From positions 1 to 48,471 of the forward strand of contig JAJDTA010000145.1 of the NCBI GenBank assembly GCA_022827405.1: a DNA stretch of 48,471 nt, read 5' to 3'. Position numbers and translations under genes: made by a program. The DNA comes from Acidimicrobiia bacterium. GTDB lineage: Bacteria > Actinomycetota > Acidimicrobiia > Acidimicrobiales > Bin134. The notes under the pieces are model-generated. The model worked only from the letters and a program-made list of their open reading frames with translations, searched no databases and was not told the DNA's origin. The number at the start of each line of letters is the position of its first letter. Position 1 is the stretch's first letter. Shown piece by piece: positions 33,731 to 41,293 of this stretch.

Positions 33731-34771
33731 TTAGCCGTCCAGCGCCCGGCTTACGGCGTAGCCGCCCAGGTTGCCCCAGCCAGCGCACACCGCCATCCAC
33801 GGGATCGACTCGGCGCCGGTGACCATCACGTGGATGTCTTCGGGCCGCTCGGTGACCGGCACCAGCGTGTCGGGATCGTCGGCGTTCACCCAGTCGGGCC
33901 ACCAGGCATAGGGGGGAACGCCGGGGGAGAGGAGGTCGCGGATGCGCCGCCGGGCCTGCTGCCAGAGTTGCTCTTGCACGGCGGCCCGGTCGTAGCCGTT
34001 CTCGGCCAGGTGGCGGGCCTCATTGGGGGTGAGGACCACCAGGGTCTCGCCCATGGTGTGGGTGTTGTTGCACCCCTTGATGGCCATGGCATCGGCCAAC
34101 TGGGCCAGGCGGTTGACCGGGGTGTCGTCGGCCCCCCACATGGCCACGCTGGTGGGGGACTCGCAGGCGAACACCGTGATCCCGCTGGCCGCGTCGACGC
34201 CTCGGGCTTGGTGCAGCGGAAGCCACGGGCTGGCCGGTGACTCCGCCACGCAGAATGCGTAGCGGCCTGGGTGGCCGAACACCTCTTTCACCGGCTCGCC
34301 AGGGGTGGCCCCGCCAGCGTTCCACAACAGCAGTTTTACGGCCCGGCCGATGGCGGCGTTGGCGTGGGCCCCGCCGCCGCTGAACACCGACTCGGTATGG
34401 GCCATGGCCAGCCGTTCCACCGCCGGCCCCGACACGATGACCAGCGGCCAGCACGGGTGGGTGGTGGTGACCACCCCCCGCAGGTTGAAGCGGTCCTCCA
34501 GCATGGCCTCGACGGCGGTCAGCACCACCTCGAAGTGCTCGGGCCGACACCCGGCCATCACCGCGTTGGCCGCCACCACCTCGACGGTGGCCGCCCCGCC
34601 CCTCGGGGGGATGGCGCCCAGCAGCTGGCCGGGATCGCGGCCCGAGGCGGCCACCAGGGCGTCCACCGCCGCTCGGGTGGGGGGATACACCGGCAAGCCG
34701 TCGGTCAACCCCTCGGCGTGGGCCAATTCCACCCACTTTTCGATGGTGTCGGCCGTTGTGATCAGGCTCAT
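33731..34771 (-). CDS. Conserved UGSC-partner protein of unknown function
   Basis: A 346-residue soluble protein with no name I can assign. Visible landmarks are an N-terminal helix with EGLTDGLPVYPPTRAAV, VMAGCRPEHFEVVLTAVEAM, TTHPCWPLVIVSGP, a Gly-rich GGGAHANAAIGRAVKLLL, and FCVAESPASPWLPLH. Six cysteines occur (two near His), which could serve metal or thiol roles. It starts four bases after the amidohydrolase stop and ends 19 bases before the UGSC gene. I recall similar proteins encoded beside UGSC genes elsewhere, but this should be confirmed by a neighbourhood search. Confidence 0.7.
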   Translation of the reverse strand: MSLITTADTIEKWVELAHAEGLTDGLPVYPPTRAAVDALVAASGRDPGQLLGAIPPRGGAATVEVVAANAVMAGCRPEHFEVVLTAVEAMLEDRFNLRGVVTTTHPCWPLVIVSGPAVERLAMAHTESVFSGGGAHANAAIGRAVKLLLWNAGGATPGEPVKEVFGHPGRYAFCVAESPASPWLPLHQARGVDAASGITVFACESPTSVAMWGADDTPVNRLAQLADAMAIKGCNNTHTMGETLVVLTPNEARHLAENGYDRAAVQEQLWQQARRRIRDLLSPGVPPYAWWPDWVNADDPDTLVPVTERPEDIHVMVTGAESIPWMAVCAGWGNLGGYAVSRALDG

Positions 34772-34775
34772 GGGC

Positions 34776-35852
34776 TCAGTCCCACCCGAACAGCCGCTTG
34801 GGGTTGGCCTCGAATATGGCCCGCTTGTGGACCTCGGCCATATCGGAGCGGTCGGTCACGCCGGTCACGCTGGTGGGGAAGTCGCTGTCCCAGTGGGGGT
34901 AGTCGGACGCCCACACGATGATGTCGCCGCCGATCTGCTCGATCACCTGGGGCAGGCCCTCTTCGCCCTCGGTGGACACGAACAGCCGCCCCTCGGCCAC
35001 GTACTCGCCCGGTGGTTTGGTGATGGCATCGAACTCGTGGCTCCGGTACTCGTAGTGCTCGTTCAGGCGCTCCAAGGTGTGGGGCACCCAACCCACGCCG
35101 CCCTCCAGCAAGGCGATCCGGAGCCGCTTGAACCGCTCGAACACCCCGCCGCAGATCAGCGTGGTGGCCGCGAACATCAGATTGAACGGGAACTCGATCA
35201 CATGGAGCTGGGCATAGGCGTCGGTGAACCTGCCATTGGCGAACCGGCAGCCCCCGGCGTGGAACCCGAGAGGCACGTTGAGCTGTTCGGCCAGGTCGTA
35301 GAGCGGGTCGTTGTCGGGGTGATCGGGATTGCGATCGCCCACCGCGCAGGGAACGGTCAGCGACACGAAGCCCAGCTCGGTAACGCACCGCTCGGCCTCG
35401 GCTACCGCCTCGTCCATCCACTTCAACGGCAGCGCCGGAGTGCCACGCAGCCGCTGGGGGTCGGCCGAGCACCAGTCGGCCAGCCAGTTGTTGTAGGCCC
35501 GACAGGAGGCGACGGTGAGGTCTCGGTCTGATCCGGCGTACAAGCCGAGCGACATGGCCCCGTACAGCACGGCGATATCGATGCCCTCGGTGTCCATGTC
35601 AGCCAGCCGCAGCGAAGAGTCGACCCCGCCCTCCCGGAGGGTGGTGGACTCCCGGATGCCCTCGGGCGCCCACGCGCCTGTGCCGGTGCCCGGGGGGATC
35701 ACCTTGCCCTCGATCACATAGCGGGTGGTGCCCCGGTCGTCGGTGATCAACCGGGGCCGCCGCTCATGGAAACGGGCCGGGAGGTACTTCGCCCACAGCT
35801 CGTCGGGTTCGAACACGTGGCCGTCCACGTCGATAACCAGATGATCCGGCAC
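34776..35852 (-). CDS. Amidohydrolase-2 family hydrolase, UGSC operon
   Basis: A 358-residue ACMSD-like TIM-barrel hydrolase. VIDVDGHVFEPDELW holds the first metal motif, GFHAGGCRF the mid-barrel His, and WASDYPHWDSDFP the last Asp. It leads the three-gene UGSC operon. The GTG start is supported by TAGCTT six bases upstream. The substrate may be a carboxylated intermediate passed to or from the selenoprotein pair. That is inference. Confidence 0.86.
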   Translation of the reverse strand: MPDHLVIDVDGHVFEPDELWAKYLPARFHERRPRLITDDRGTTRYVIEGKVIPPGTGTGAWAPEGIRESTTLREGGVDSSLRLADMDTEGIDIAVLYGAMSLGLYAGSDRDLTVASCRAYNNWLADWCSADPQRLRGTPALPLKWMDEAVAEAERCVTELGFVSLTVPCAVGDRNPDHPDNDPLYDLAEQLNVPLGFHAGGCRFANGRFTDAYAQLHVIEFPFNLMFAATTLICGGVFERFKRLRIALLEGGVGWVPHTLERLNEHYEYRSHEFDAITKPPGEYVAEGRLFVSTEGEEGLPQVIEQIGGDIIVWASDYPHWDSDFPTSVTGVTDRSDMAEVHKRAIFEANPKRLFGWD

Positions 35853-35858
35853 CCCACG

Positions 35859-35864
35859 AAGCTA
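35859..35864 (-). promoter_or_regulatory. Leaderless -10 box of UGSC operon
   Basis: TAGCTT on the minus strand, six bases before GTG 35852. Confidence 0.5.
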
Positions 35865-35892
35865 ACCCCTCCGGCGTCCCGCGGCCCGCGCC

Positions 35893-35898
35893 TAGTCT
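35893..35898 (+). promoter_or_regulatory. Leaderless -10 box of LLM-MBL operon
   Basis: TAGTCT ends seven bases before ATG 35906. Only 28 bases separate it from the opposing UGSC-operon hexamer, so shared control is possible. Confidence 0.5.
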
Positions 35899-35905
35899 TC
35901 TGCTC

Positions 35906-36808
35906 ATGGTCAGCCTCGGAGTCCTTCCCCACATGCACGAGTCGGTCGTCACCGACGCCCGCTGGATCACCCAGTTCGCCCAGGCGATGGACGAAGAGGG
36001 AGTGGAGTCGATCTGGACGGTTGAGCACGTGGTGGTGGCCAACAACTACGAGCCCCGCTACTCGTATTCGGAGTCGGGCCGCATGCCCGGCGCCCCCGGC
36101 GTGGTGATGCCCGACCCGCTGGAGATGCTGGCCTTCATGGCCTCGGTGACCGAGCGGGTGCGGCTGGGCACCGGGGTGATAGTCCTGCCCCTGCACCCGC
36201 CAGCGGTGATGGCCAAGCGGGTGGCCACCCTTGATGCCCTCAGCGGCGGGCGGGTGATCCTCGGGGTGGGCAGCGGCTGGCAGATCGAGGAGTACGCCGC
36301 CTGCGGAGTGCCCTACGAGGGCCGGGGCGAGCGGCTCGACGAGTGCATCGGCGCCCTGCGGGAGCTGTGGGCCCCCGGATACCGCACCTACCAGAGCAAC
36401 GCGGTGAGCTTCACCGAGTGCGAGAGCCTGCCCAATCCGGCCCAGCCCGGTGGCCCGCCCATCGTGATCGGGGGCAGCACCGGCCGGGCGGCCCGGCGAA
36501 CCGGGCGACTGGGCGACGGGTTCTATCCCTATGTGATCTCACCGGAGGACTACGCCGACCGGGTGGCCACCATTCGGGCCACCGCCATCGAGCACGGCCG
36601 GGACCCCGACGCCATCGAGATGACGGTGTGGCCGGGCAGCTACCAGCAGGGCGGGTCGTTCGATCTGGGCCTCATCGAGAAGTACGCCGAGTCGGGACTC
36701 GACCGGCTGATCGTGTCAGCCGCGGAGTCGGGGAGCACCGACATCGACGACATCCGCCGCTTCGTCGGGCGTTACCAGACCGAGGTTCTGGACAAGATCG
36801 GAGGTTGA
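35906..36808 (+). CDS. LLM-class oxidoreductase, probably F420-dependent
   Basis: A 300-residue luciferase-like enzyme with the features of the actinobacterial F420-associated group: DEEGVESIWTVEHVVV, VRLGTGVIVLPLHPP, GGRVILGVGSGWQIEEY and GGPPIVIGGSTGRAARR. It is divergent from the UGSC operon and is followed two bases after its stop by a metallo-hydrolase, so both are probably one transcript. Substrate unknown. Confidence 0.9.
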   Translation: MVSLGVLPHMHESVVTDARWITQFAQAMDEEGVESIWTVEHVVVANNYEPRYSYSESGRMPGAPGVVMPDPLEMLAFMASVTERVRLGTGVIVLPLHPPAVMAKRVATLDALSGGRVILGVGSGWQIEEYAACGVPYEGRGERLDECIGALRELWAPGYRTYQSNAVSFTECESLPNPAQPGGPPIVIGGSTGRAARRTGRLGDGFYPYVISPEDYADRVATIRATAIEHGRDPDAIEMTVWPGSYQQGGSFDLGLIEKYAESGLDRLIVSAAESGSTDIDDIRRFVGRYQTEVLDKIGG

Positions 36809-36810
36809 CC

Positions 36811-37668
36811 ATGGCACTGGTCACACAGGTTGGCGACGTGAAAGTCATGCTGGTGCGCGAGACCCTGCAACCGGTTCCCGCCGAGGGGATGTACGTGGAG
36901 CCCGACATGGGGGTGTTCGAGGCCAACGCCGACTGGTTGCGGCCCTATTTCCTGGACGAAGAGGGCAACATGCCGTTGTCCATCCATGCCCTGGTGCTGG
37001 AGTCGGAGGGCCAGACCATCATGGTGGACACCTGCATCGGCAACCGCCCCATCGACATGGTCCCCCAGATGAGCCATTTGGGAGAAGGATTCCTCGACGA
37101 GCTGGCCGCGGCCGGCTTTGAGCCGGGCGACATCGACATCGTGCTGTGTACCCACTTGCATTTCGACCACGTGGGCTGGAACACGATCCTGGTAGACGGG
37201 GAGTGGGTGCCCACCTTCCCCAACGCCCGGTACCTGTTCAACCGCACCGAGTACGAGTACTGGGACTCCGGCGCCGAGGGGGCGGCCATCACCTTCGGCG
37301 ACGCTGTACGCCCAGTATTGGAAGCCGGTCTGGCCGACCTGGTGGACAGCGACCACCAAGTCACCGGCGAGATCAGCCTGGAGCCCTCTCCGGGCCACAG
37401 CCCCGGCCACGTAAGCGTGCGCATCTCATCGGCGGGCCAAGAGGCCGTGATCACCGGCGACCTGGTCCACCACCCCGTCCAGTTCTCCGCCCCCGAGTGG
37501 GTGATGACCGCCGACGACGACCCGACAAGGGCCTCTGAGACCCGGAGGACCTTCCGCGACCGCTACGCCGACTCCGGTATCCTCATATTCGGCACCCACT
37601 TCGCCGGCCCCAGCTGCGGCCACTTGTCCAACGCCGACGGCCGCTGGGTATTCACCGTCAAGTCGTAG
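36811..37668 (+). CDS. Metallo-beta-lactamase-fold hydrolase
   Basis: A 285-residue MBL-fold protein. The metal motif is THLHFDHVGW (HxHxDH). A later PGHSPGHVSV and a C-terminal FGTHFAGP give the other ligands, as in lactonase-type members. GGAGG seven bases before ATG 36811 and the two-base gap to the LLM gene indicate an operon. An upstream in-frame ORF extending to 36343 overlaps the LLM gene and was rejected. Confidence 0.88.
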   Translation: MALVTQVGDVKVMLVRETLQPVPAEGMYVEPDMGVFEANADWLRPYFLDEEGNMPLSIHALVLESEGQTIMVDTCIGNRPIDMVPQMSHLGEGFLDELAAAGFEPGDIDIVLCTHLHFDHVGWNTILVDGEWVPTFPNARYLFNRTEYEYWDSGAEGAAITFGDAVRPVLEAGLADLVDSDHQVTGEISLEPSPGHSPGHVSVRISSAGQEAVITGDLVHHPVQFSAPEWVMTADDDPTRASETRRTFRDRYADSGILIFGTHFAGPSCGHLSNADGRWVFTVKS

Positions 37669-37677
37669 CTACGGATC

Positions 37678-37977
37678 TCATCCTCCTGCCACGGAGGCGC
37701 GGGCCAGCGCTCCTTGGGCCGCCACGTCGATGGGCTGATCTCGCACGATCAGCACCTTCCACTCCAGCAAGGCCCGGTCGAGTTCTGCGAACAACTCGTC
37801 GTCCACATTCTCTAAAGACAAGCCGGTGAGTTCAGCACCAATGGTGGGGGTCACCGGGGATATCTCGAACCGCTGGAACTTGGCTGGCTTCCAGCCCTCC
37901 GGCAGCCGTTGCATGACTCGAGGCCCAACGGGGTGGCGGCACATAGTCGCCATTGTTGCCGACAGGCGTTCCCTCAA
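37678..37977 (-). pseudogene. Truncated TauD/TfdA dioxygenase remnant
   Basis: The reading frame matches only the N-terminal part of alpha-ketoglutarate-dependent dioxygenases of the TauD family: FEISPVTPTIGAELTGLSL, then ALLEWKVLIVRDQPID. It stops after about 99 codons, before the HxD iron motif and the rest of the fold. Beyond it lies the end of the MBL gene. A TTG start overlaps the CMD stop, though ATG 37914 or 37953 may have been used. The gene appears cut by a deletion or rearrangement. Confidence 0.65.
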
Positions 37978-38318
37978 ACAGAGGCGTCGCGTTCGGCGAA
38001 TATGTCGGTGGCGATGTCGAAGGCCTTCATTGCGGCGGGGAAGCCGGCGTAGATGGCGGCTTGGATCATGACCTCGCAGATCTCCTCACGGCTCAGGCCA
38101 AAGGAATCCAAGCCCATGATGACGTGTTCACGGATGGCGAACTCGTTGCCCAGGGCGGTCATCATGGCAATTGTGGCCAAGCTGCGCTCCCGGCGGCTCA
38201 GAACCGGCCGACCCCACACCGCCGAAGGTCCCACCCTCAACATCTCCATCACGTCGTCGCGGACTTCCTCAGGAATGGGCAAGCGGCTAAGCACATCGGG
38301 CTGACGAGGTTCAGGCAT
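37974..38318 (-). CDS. Carboxymuconolactone decarboxylase-like protein
   Basis: A 114-residue all-helical CMD/AhpD-fold protein: SRRERSLATIAMMTALGNEFAIREHVIMG and SREEICEVMIQAAIYAGFPAAM match the 4-carboxymuconolactone decarboxylase pattern. The AhpD CxxC is absent, so a hydrolase, decarboxylase or isomerase role is likelier than peroxidase reduction. TACGGT six bases before ATG 38318 (hexamer 38325-38330) selects that start over GTG 38336. Confidence 0.82.
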   Translation of the reverse strand: MPEPRQPDVLSRLPIPEEVRDDVMEMLRVGPSAVWGRPVLSRRERSLATIAMMTALGNEFAIREHVIMGLDSFGLSREEICEVMIQAAIYAGFPAAMKAFDIATDIFAERDASV

Positions 38319-38324
38319 AGCCCG

Positions 38325-38330
38325 ACCGTA
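38325..38330 (-). promoter_or_regulatory. Leaderless -10 box of CMD gene
   Basis: TACGGT on the minus strand, six bases before ATG 38318. Confidence 0.5.
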
Positions 38331-38442
38331 CTCCACGCCTGTTTGCGATAACCCATCTCCTACGACACCGTGTGGGCCGCGGCGGGAACCCCTGACTCCT
38401 GCTTTCCGATTGCCCCGGTTCAGCTGACGGAGGCGACGGGGG

Positions 38443-39255
38443 CTACTCCGGGGGATTTTGCCCGGCGCTAGGCGCCTCGTTCAGCGAATCGCCAAGGCGC
38501 CTGTCTAGGGCGCCGGCTATGGCGGCGCCGGCGGTTACGCCACAGGCGGCGGCCCATAGCCAGCTTAGGGCGGCCAGGGTTCCGGCGGTGGCCACGGTGA
38601 CCGCGGTGCCGCCGACGGACCAGTTCACTGCCAGCGCGGCGACAGTCGAAACGATTGAGAACCAAACGGCCGATACCAGGCCGCCGATCAGGTCGTGGCG
38701 GAGGGGTCGGCGGGGACAGGCCACTTTCTGTACCAGGGAGAACACGGCCACTGCTGCCACGAAGCCGACAACTGGGGCCAATCGAGGGTCGACCCACACC
38801 GCAATGGCGGTGGGTCCGGCGATCAGGGGGATGACACCCACCAAGAGCCAGAACCCGGCGAACCGCTCCATCCACCATGACCGGCGGGCCTCTCCCCGAA
38901 CCCGGCGAACGGCCCGGCACGCCGCGGCCGCGGCCCTCATGGTGCCCCACACCGCGACCACCGCGGCAATGGACGTGGCCGCCACCGGCGCCGACACCAC
39001 ATCGGCGAACTCCTCGCCGATGGTGCTGTCCACGTCGCTGAGCGCGGTCTGGCCGGCGTCGGCCAGCCACTCGTTGAACCGGTCGGCGATCCGGTCGGAC
39101 ACCGCCCGAACCGTTGAGGCGATGGCGGCCGCGGCCACCGCAGCGGGAAACAGCGACACCGCCGACCAGAAGGCGATCTCCGCCGCCCCGGTCCCACCCT
39201 CACCCTCGCGCCAGCACGAGATTGATTGCTTGATGAGGGAGCCGATGTCCACCAC
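38443..39255 (-). CDS. YihY/BrkB-like integral membrane protein
   Basis: A 270-residue membrane protein with about six hydrophobic segments (around residues 25-45, 90-110, 130-150, 155-175, 190-215 and 225-250). The N-terminus EIAFWSAVSLFPA resembles the ALAYYTLLSLFP motif of the YihY (formerly RbnY) group. The role of that family is unsettled. The GTG start is supported by TACCCT seven bases upstream. It faces the tandem cupin gene. Confidence 0.7.
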   Translation of the reverse strand: MVDIGSLIKQSISCWREGEGGTGAAEIAFWSAVSLFPAAVAAAAIASTVRAVSDRIADRFNEWLADAGQTALSDVDSTIGEEFADVVSAPVAATSIAAVVAVWGTMRAAAAACRAVRRVRGEARRSWWMERFAGFWLLVGVIPLIAGPTAIAVWVDPRLAPVVGFVAAVAVFSLVQKVACPRRPLRHDLIGGLVSAVWFSIVSTVAALAVNWSVGGTAVTVATAGTLAALSWLWAAACGVTAGAAIAGALDRRLGDSLNEAPSAGQNPPE

Positions 39256-39262
39256 GTCTCAG

Positions 39263-39276
39263 AGGGTAGCTACGGT
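39263..39276. promoter_or_regulatory. Compact bidirectional promoter (YihY/cupin)
   Basis: Two opposing -10-like hexamers, TACCCT (minus, 39263-39268) and TACGGT (plus, 39271-39276), lie two bases apart around the palindrome GTAGCTAC (39266-39273). They serve GTG 39255 and ATG 39283 with 7- and 6-base gaps. Confidence 0.5.
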
Positions 39277-39282
39277 GGGCGG

Positions 39283-40236
39283 ATGGCATTCACAAGGCGG
39301 CGAATTGTTACCGGACACGACGAAGGGGGTGCCCCGGTCATCGCTTCCGACGGCATGGCCGAGTCGAGCTTTTTGGGACGGAGCACGGCCAGCATGTGGT
39401 ACGTGGGGCAGCATCCCGTCTCCGTCGACGACGGCGGGGACGAGCCCGAGGGCATTACTGATTTCGTCCCCCCGCCCGGTGGGATTTCGTGGCGCTTCTT
39501 CACCCTGAAGCCCTCGGGTGGAAAGGCCATCGGCCCGACCGACGACCCCCGGTTCGACCAAGACCGCGTCGGCTTCCACGCCACCCCCACCATCGACTTC
39601 ATCGAGATCATCTCGGGCCAGATCCGCTTGGAGCTGAACGACCATTGGGTGGAGCTCGAAGCGGGCGACTGCGTGATACAGCGGGGCACCTGGCATCGGT
39701 GGATCGTCATCGGCGACGAGCCCTGCACGTTCAGCGCCATCATGCTGGGGGTGGGCGAAGGGGCTGATCCCGGCTTTGCCGGGGCGTCCGTCGGCACGGT
39801 GGGTCCTCGCCGGATCGTCACCGACGGCGACGGGGTGTGCGCCGATGGGCCGCCGGCTACCGCATCGCAGTCCGAGGGCGGGCTGTTAACCGCCGAGCTG
39901 TGGCACACGTTCGCTCCCGTGGCCAGCGAGCTCCAGGGTGGCGATGCTCCCCAGTCGGAGATGCAGCTCAACCCGCCCGGGGAAGGAGTGACCTGGAAAC
40001 AGGTGACCATTCCGGCGTCGATGGCCGACCAGGCCGCATTGATGCACCAGACTCCCACCATCGACTTCGTGCGGATCGCCCAGGGCACCGTCGATTTGGA
40101 GCTGCCCGGCCAGCCCCCGGTACACCTCACCGCTGGCGACAGCGTGATCCAGCGGGGCACCGAGCACGCCTGGCGCAACACCGGCGACGGCCCATTCACC
40201 CTCTCGGCGGTGATGATCGGGGTGGACGGTGGTTGA
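39283..40236 (+). CDS. Tandem-cupin protein
   Basis: A 317-residue protein with two related cupin modules. Module one has TPTIDFIEIISGQIRLEL and DCVIQRGTWHRW. Module two has TPTIDFVRIAQGTVDLEL and DSVIQRGTEHAWRN. The internal repeat is clear, and a single His remains at the metal-site position in each. The role is unknown, and such proteins may be oxygenases, isomerases or sensors. ATG 39283 is fixed by TACGGT upstream. The next gene overlaps by 8 bases. Confidence 0.8.
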   Translation: MAFTRRRIVTGHDEGGAPVIASDGMAESSFLGRSTASMWYVGQHPVSVDDGGDEPEGITDFVPPPGGISWRFFTLKPSGGKAIGPTDDPRFDQDRVGFHATPTIDFIEIISGQIRLELNDHWVELEAGDCVIQRGTWHRWIVIGDEPCTFSAIMLGVGEGADPGFAGASVGTVGPRRIVTDGDGVCADGPPATASQSEGGLLTAELWHTFAPVASELQGGDAPQSEMQLNPPGEGVTWKQVTIPASMADQAALMHQTPTIDFVRIAQGTVDLELPGQPPVHLTAGDSVIQRGTEHAWRNTGDGPFTLSAVMIGVDGG

Positions 40237-40783
40237 TCGATCGGAGGCTGAGCTCGATCCCCGGCTTCAGGCGCTGGTCGACAAGGACGAGATCACCGAC
40301 ACCATCCACCGGGTGGCCCGGGGCACCGACCGGCTCGACAAGGAGCTGATCATCTCGGGCTATCACCCCGACGGCTTCGACGATCACAACAACTTCCGCG
40401 GCAGCCCGGTGGAGTTCGCCGACTGGGTGCAGGAGGTGCTCGCGGCCTTCGACTACACCCAGCACCTGCTGGGCCAGTCCCGCATCCAGCTAGAGGGCGA
40501 CGTGGCCTTCGTGGAGACCTACTGCAACGCCCACCACGTGGTGCATCCCACCGAGGAGGGACCGGGCTCCGACATGCGCATGGGCCTGCGCTATGTGGAC
40601 CGGTTCGAGCGGCGCGACGGAGGACCCTGGCTGATCGCCACCCGGATCTGCGCTTTCGAGTGGCGCTACACCCTCACCCTGAATTACTCGTTCCCCTACG
40701 ACGACGACTTCACCATCGGTTACCGCGATCGCACCGACATCACCTACACCCGCAAGGGCCTGACGGGAGAACCCCGGCAATAG
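40229..40783 (+). CDS. SnoaL/NTF2-like protein
   Basis: A 184-residue protein with the SnoaL-type helix start (KDEITDTIHRVARGTDRLDKELIISGYHPDGFDDHN) and a four-stranded sheet ending in WLIATRICAFEWRY. Family members include LinA-type dehydratases and ring isomerases. The His and Asp near the end of helix one are in the usual catalytic zone. The GTG start lies inside the cupin gene (8-base overlap), implying coupling. Confidence 0.82.
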   Translation: MVDRSEAELDPRLQALVDKDEITDTIHRVARGTDRLDKELIISGYHPDGFDDHNNFRGSPVEFADWVQEVLAAFDYTQHLLGQSRIQLEGDVAFVETYCNAHHVVHPTEEGPGSDMRMGLRYVDRFERRDGGPWLIATRICAFEWRYTLTLNYSFPYDDDFTIGYRDRTDITYTRKGLTGEPRQ

Positions 40784-40814
40784 GGCTGCGCCTTCAGAAA
40801 TTGACAGGAGCCTC

Positions 40815-41273
40815 CTAGCCCCCCATGAGGGGGCCCTCGGACATCGACTCGATGGTAGAGGTGGCCAACACGTTGTGATCGGCGTCGAGGGTTTCGAAGA
40901 GCACGCCGGTGGGGGAGTGGAGATTGAACAGCACGATGGCGCCGTTTTCACCGCCCCGCTCCATGTGAATTTCGCCGGAGGGACTCTGGCTGTAGGTGCC
41001 GGCGGGCTTGATCTTGTGGATTGTCTCGCCGTTGGATCCGACGTCGAACACATGGTGCTCTCCTTGGAGCACCAGGGTGCGGGTGACCGCAACGTGGCGA
41101 TGGAAGTGGCAGTGAGAGTTGGGGGCGAATCGAACCAGCAGGTCAAGCGTGCCGTGGTCGGGCTGGGAGCCGAGCACGGCCACGTCGAACTCGATGGGAT
41201 AGTCGTACTCCGAGCCCCCTTCCATGTGGGTCCAATGCACATCGCTCAAGTCGAATCGGGCCTCAAAGGTCAT
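40815..41273 (-). CDS. Cupin-domain protein
   Basis: A 152-residue single-cupin protein. NSHCHFHRHVAVTRTLVLQGEHHVFD has the first cupin motif with three candidate metal-binding histidines, and PSGEIHMERGG lies in the second. It shares a 20-base intergenic region with the oppositely oriented Baeyer-Villiger monooxygenase. TACGAT seven bases before ATG 41273 suggests a leaderless transcript. Role unknown. Confidence 0.75.
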   Translation of the reverse strand: MTFEARFDLSDVHWTHMEGGSEYDYPIEFDVAVLGSQPDHGTLDLLVRFAPNSHCHFHRHVAVTRTLVLQGEHHVFDVGSNGETIHKIKPAGTYSQSPSGEIHMERGGENGAIVLFNLHSPTGVLFETLDADHNVLATSTIESMSEGPLMGG

Positions 41274-41279
41274 GAGTTC

Positions 41280-41286
41280 TATCGTA
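41280..41286. promoter_or_regulatory. Overlapping bidirectional -10 boxes (cupin/BVMO)
   Basis: TATCGT (plus, 41280-41285) and TACGAT (minus, 41281-41286) share five positions. Their gaps to ATG 41294 and ATG 41273 are 8 and 7 bases. A polymerase can use only one direction at a time, which suggests reciprocal or balanced expression. Confidence 0.5.
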
Positions 41287-41293
41287 GTGAGCT

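Noticed and set aside
36343-36810. An N-terminal extension of the MBL gene into the LLM gene
   Set aside because: The extension overlaps a well-supported LLM coding frame and is Arg-rich. ATG 36811 has a good Shine-Dalgarno and starts the fold.
37672-37680. The TGA at the end of the TauD remnant as selenocysteine
   Set aside because: A TAG follows after two codons, there is no redox motif, and the position is not a Cys in the family.
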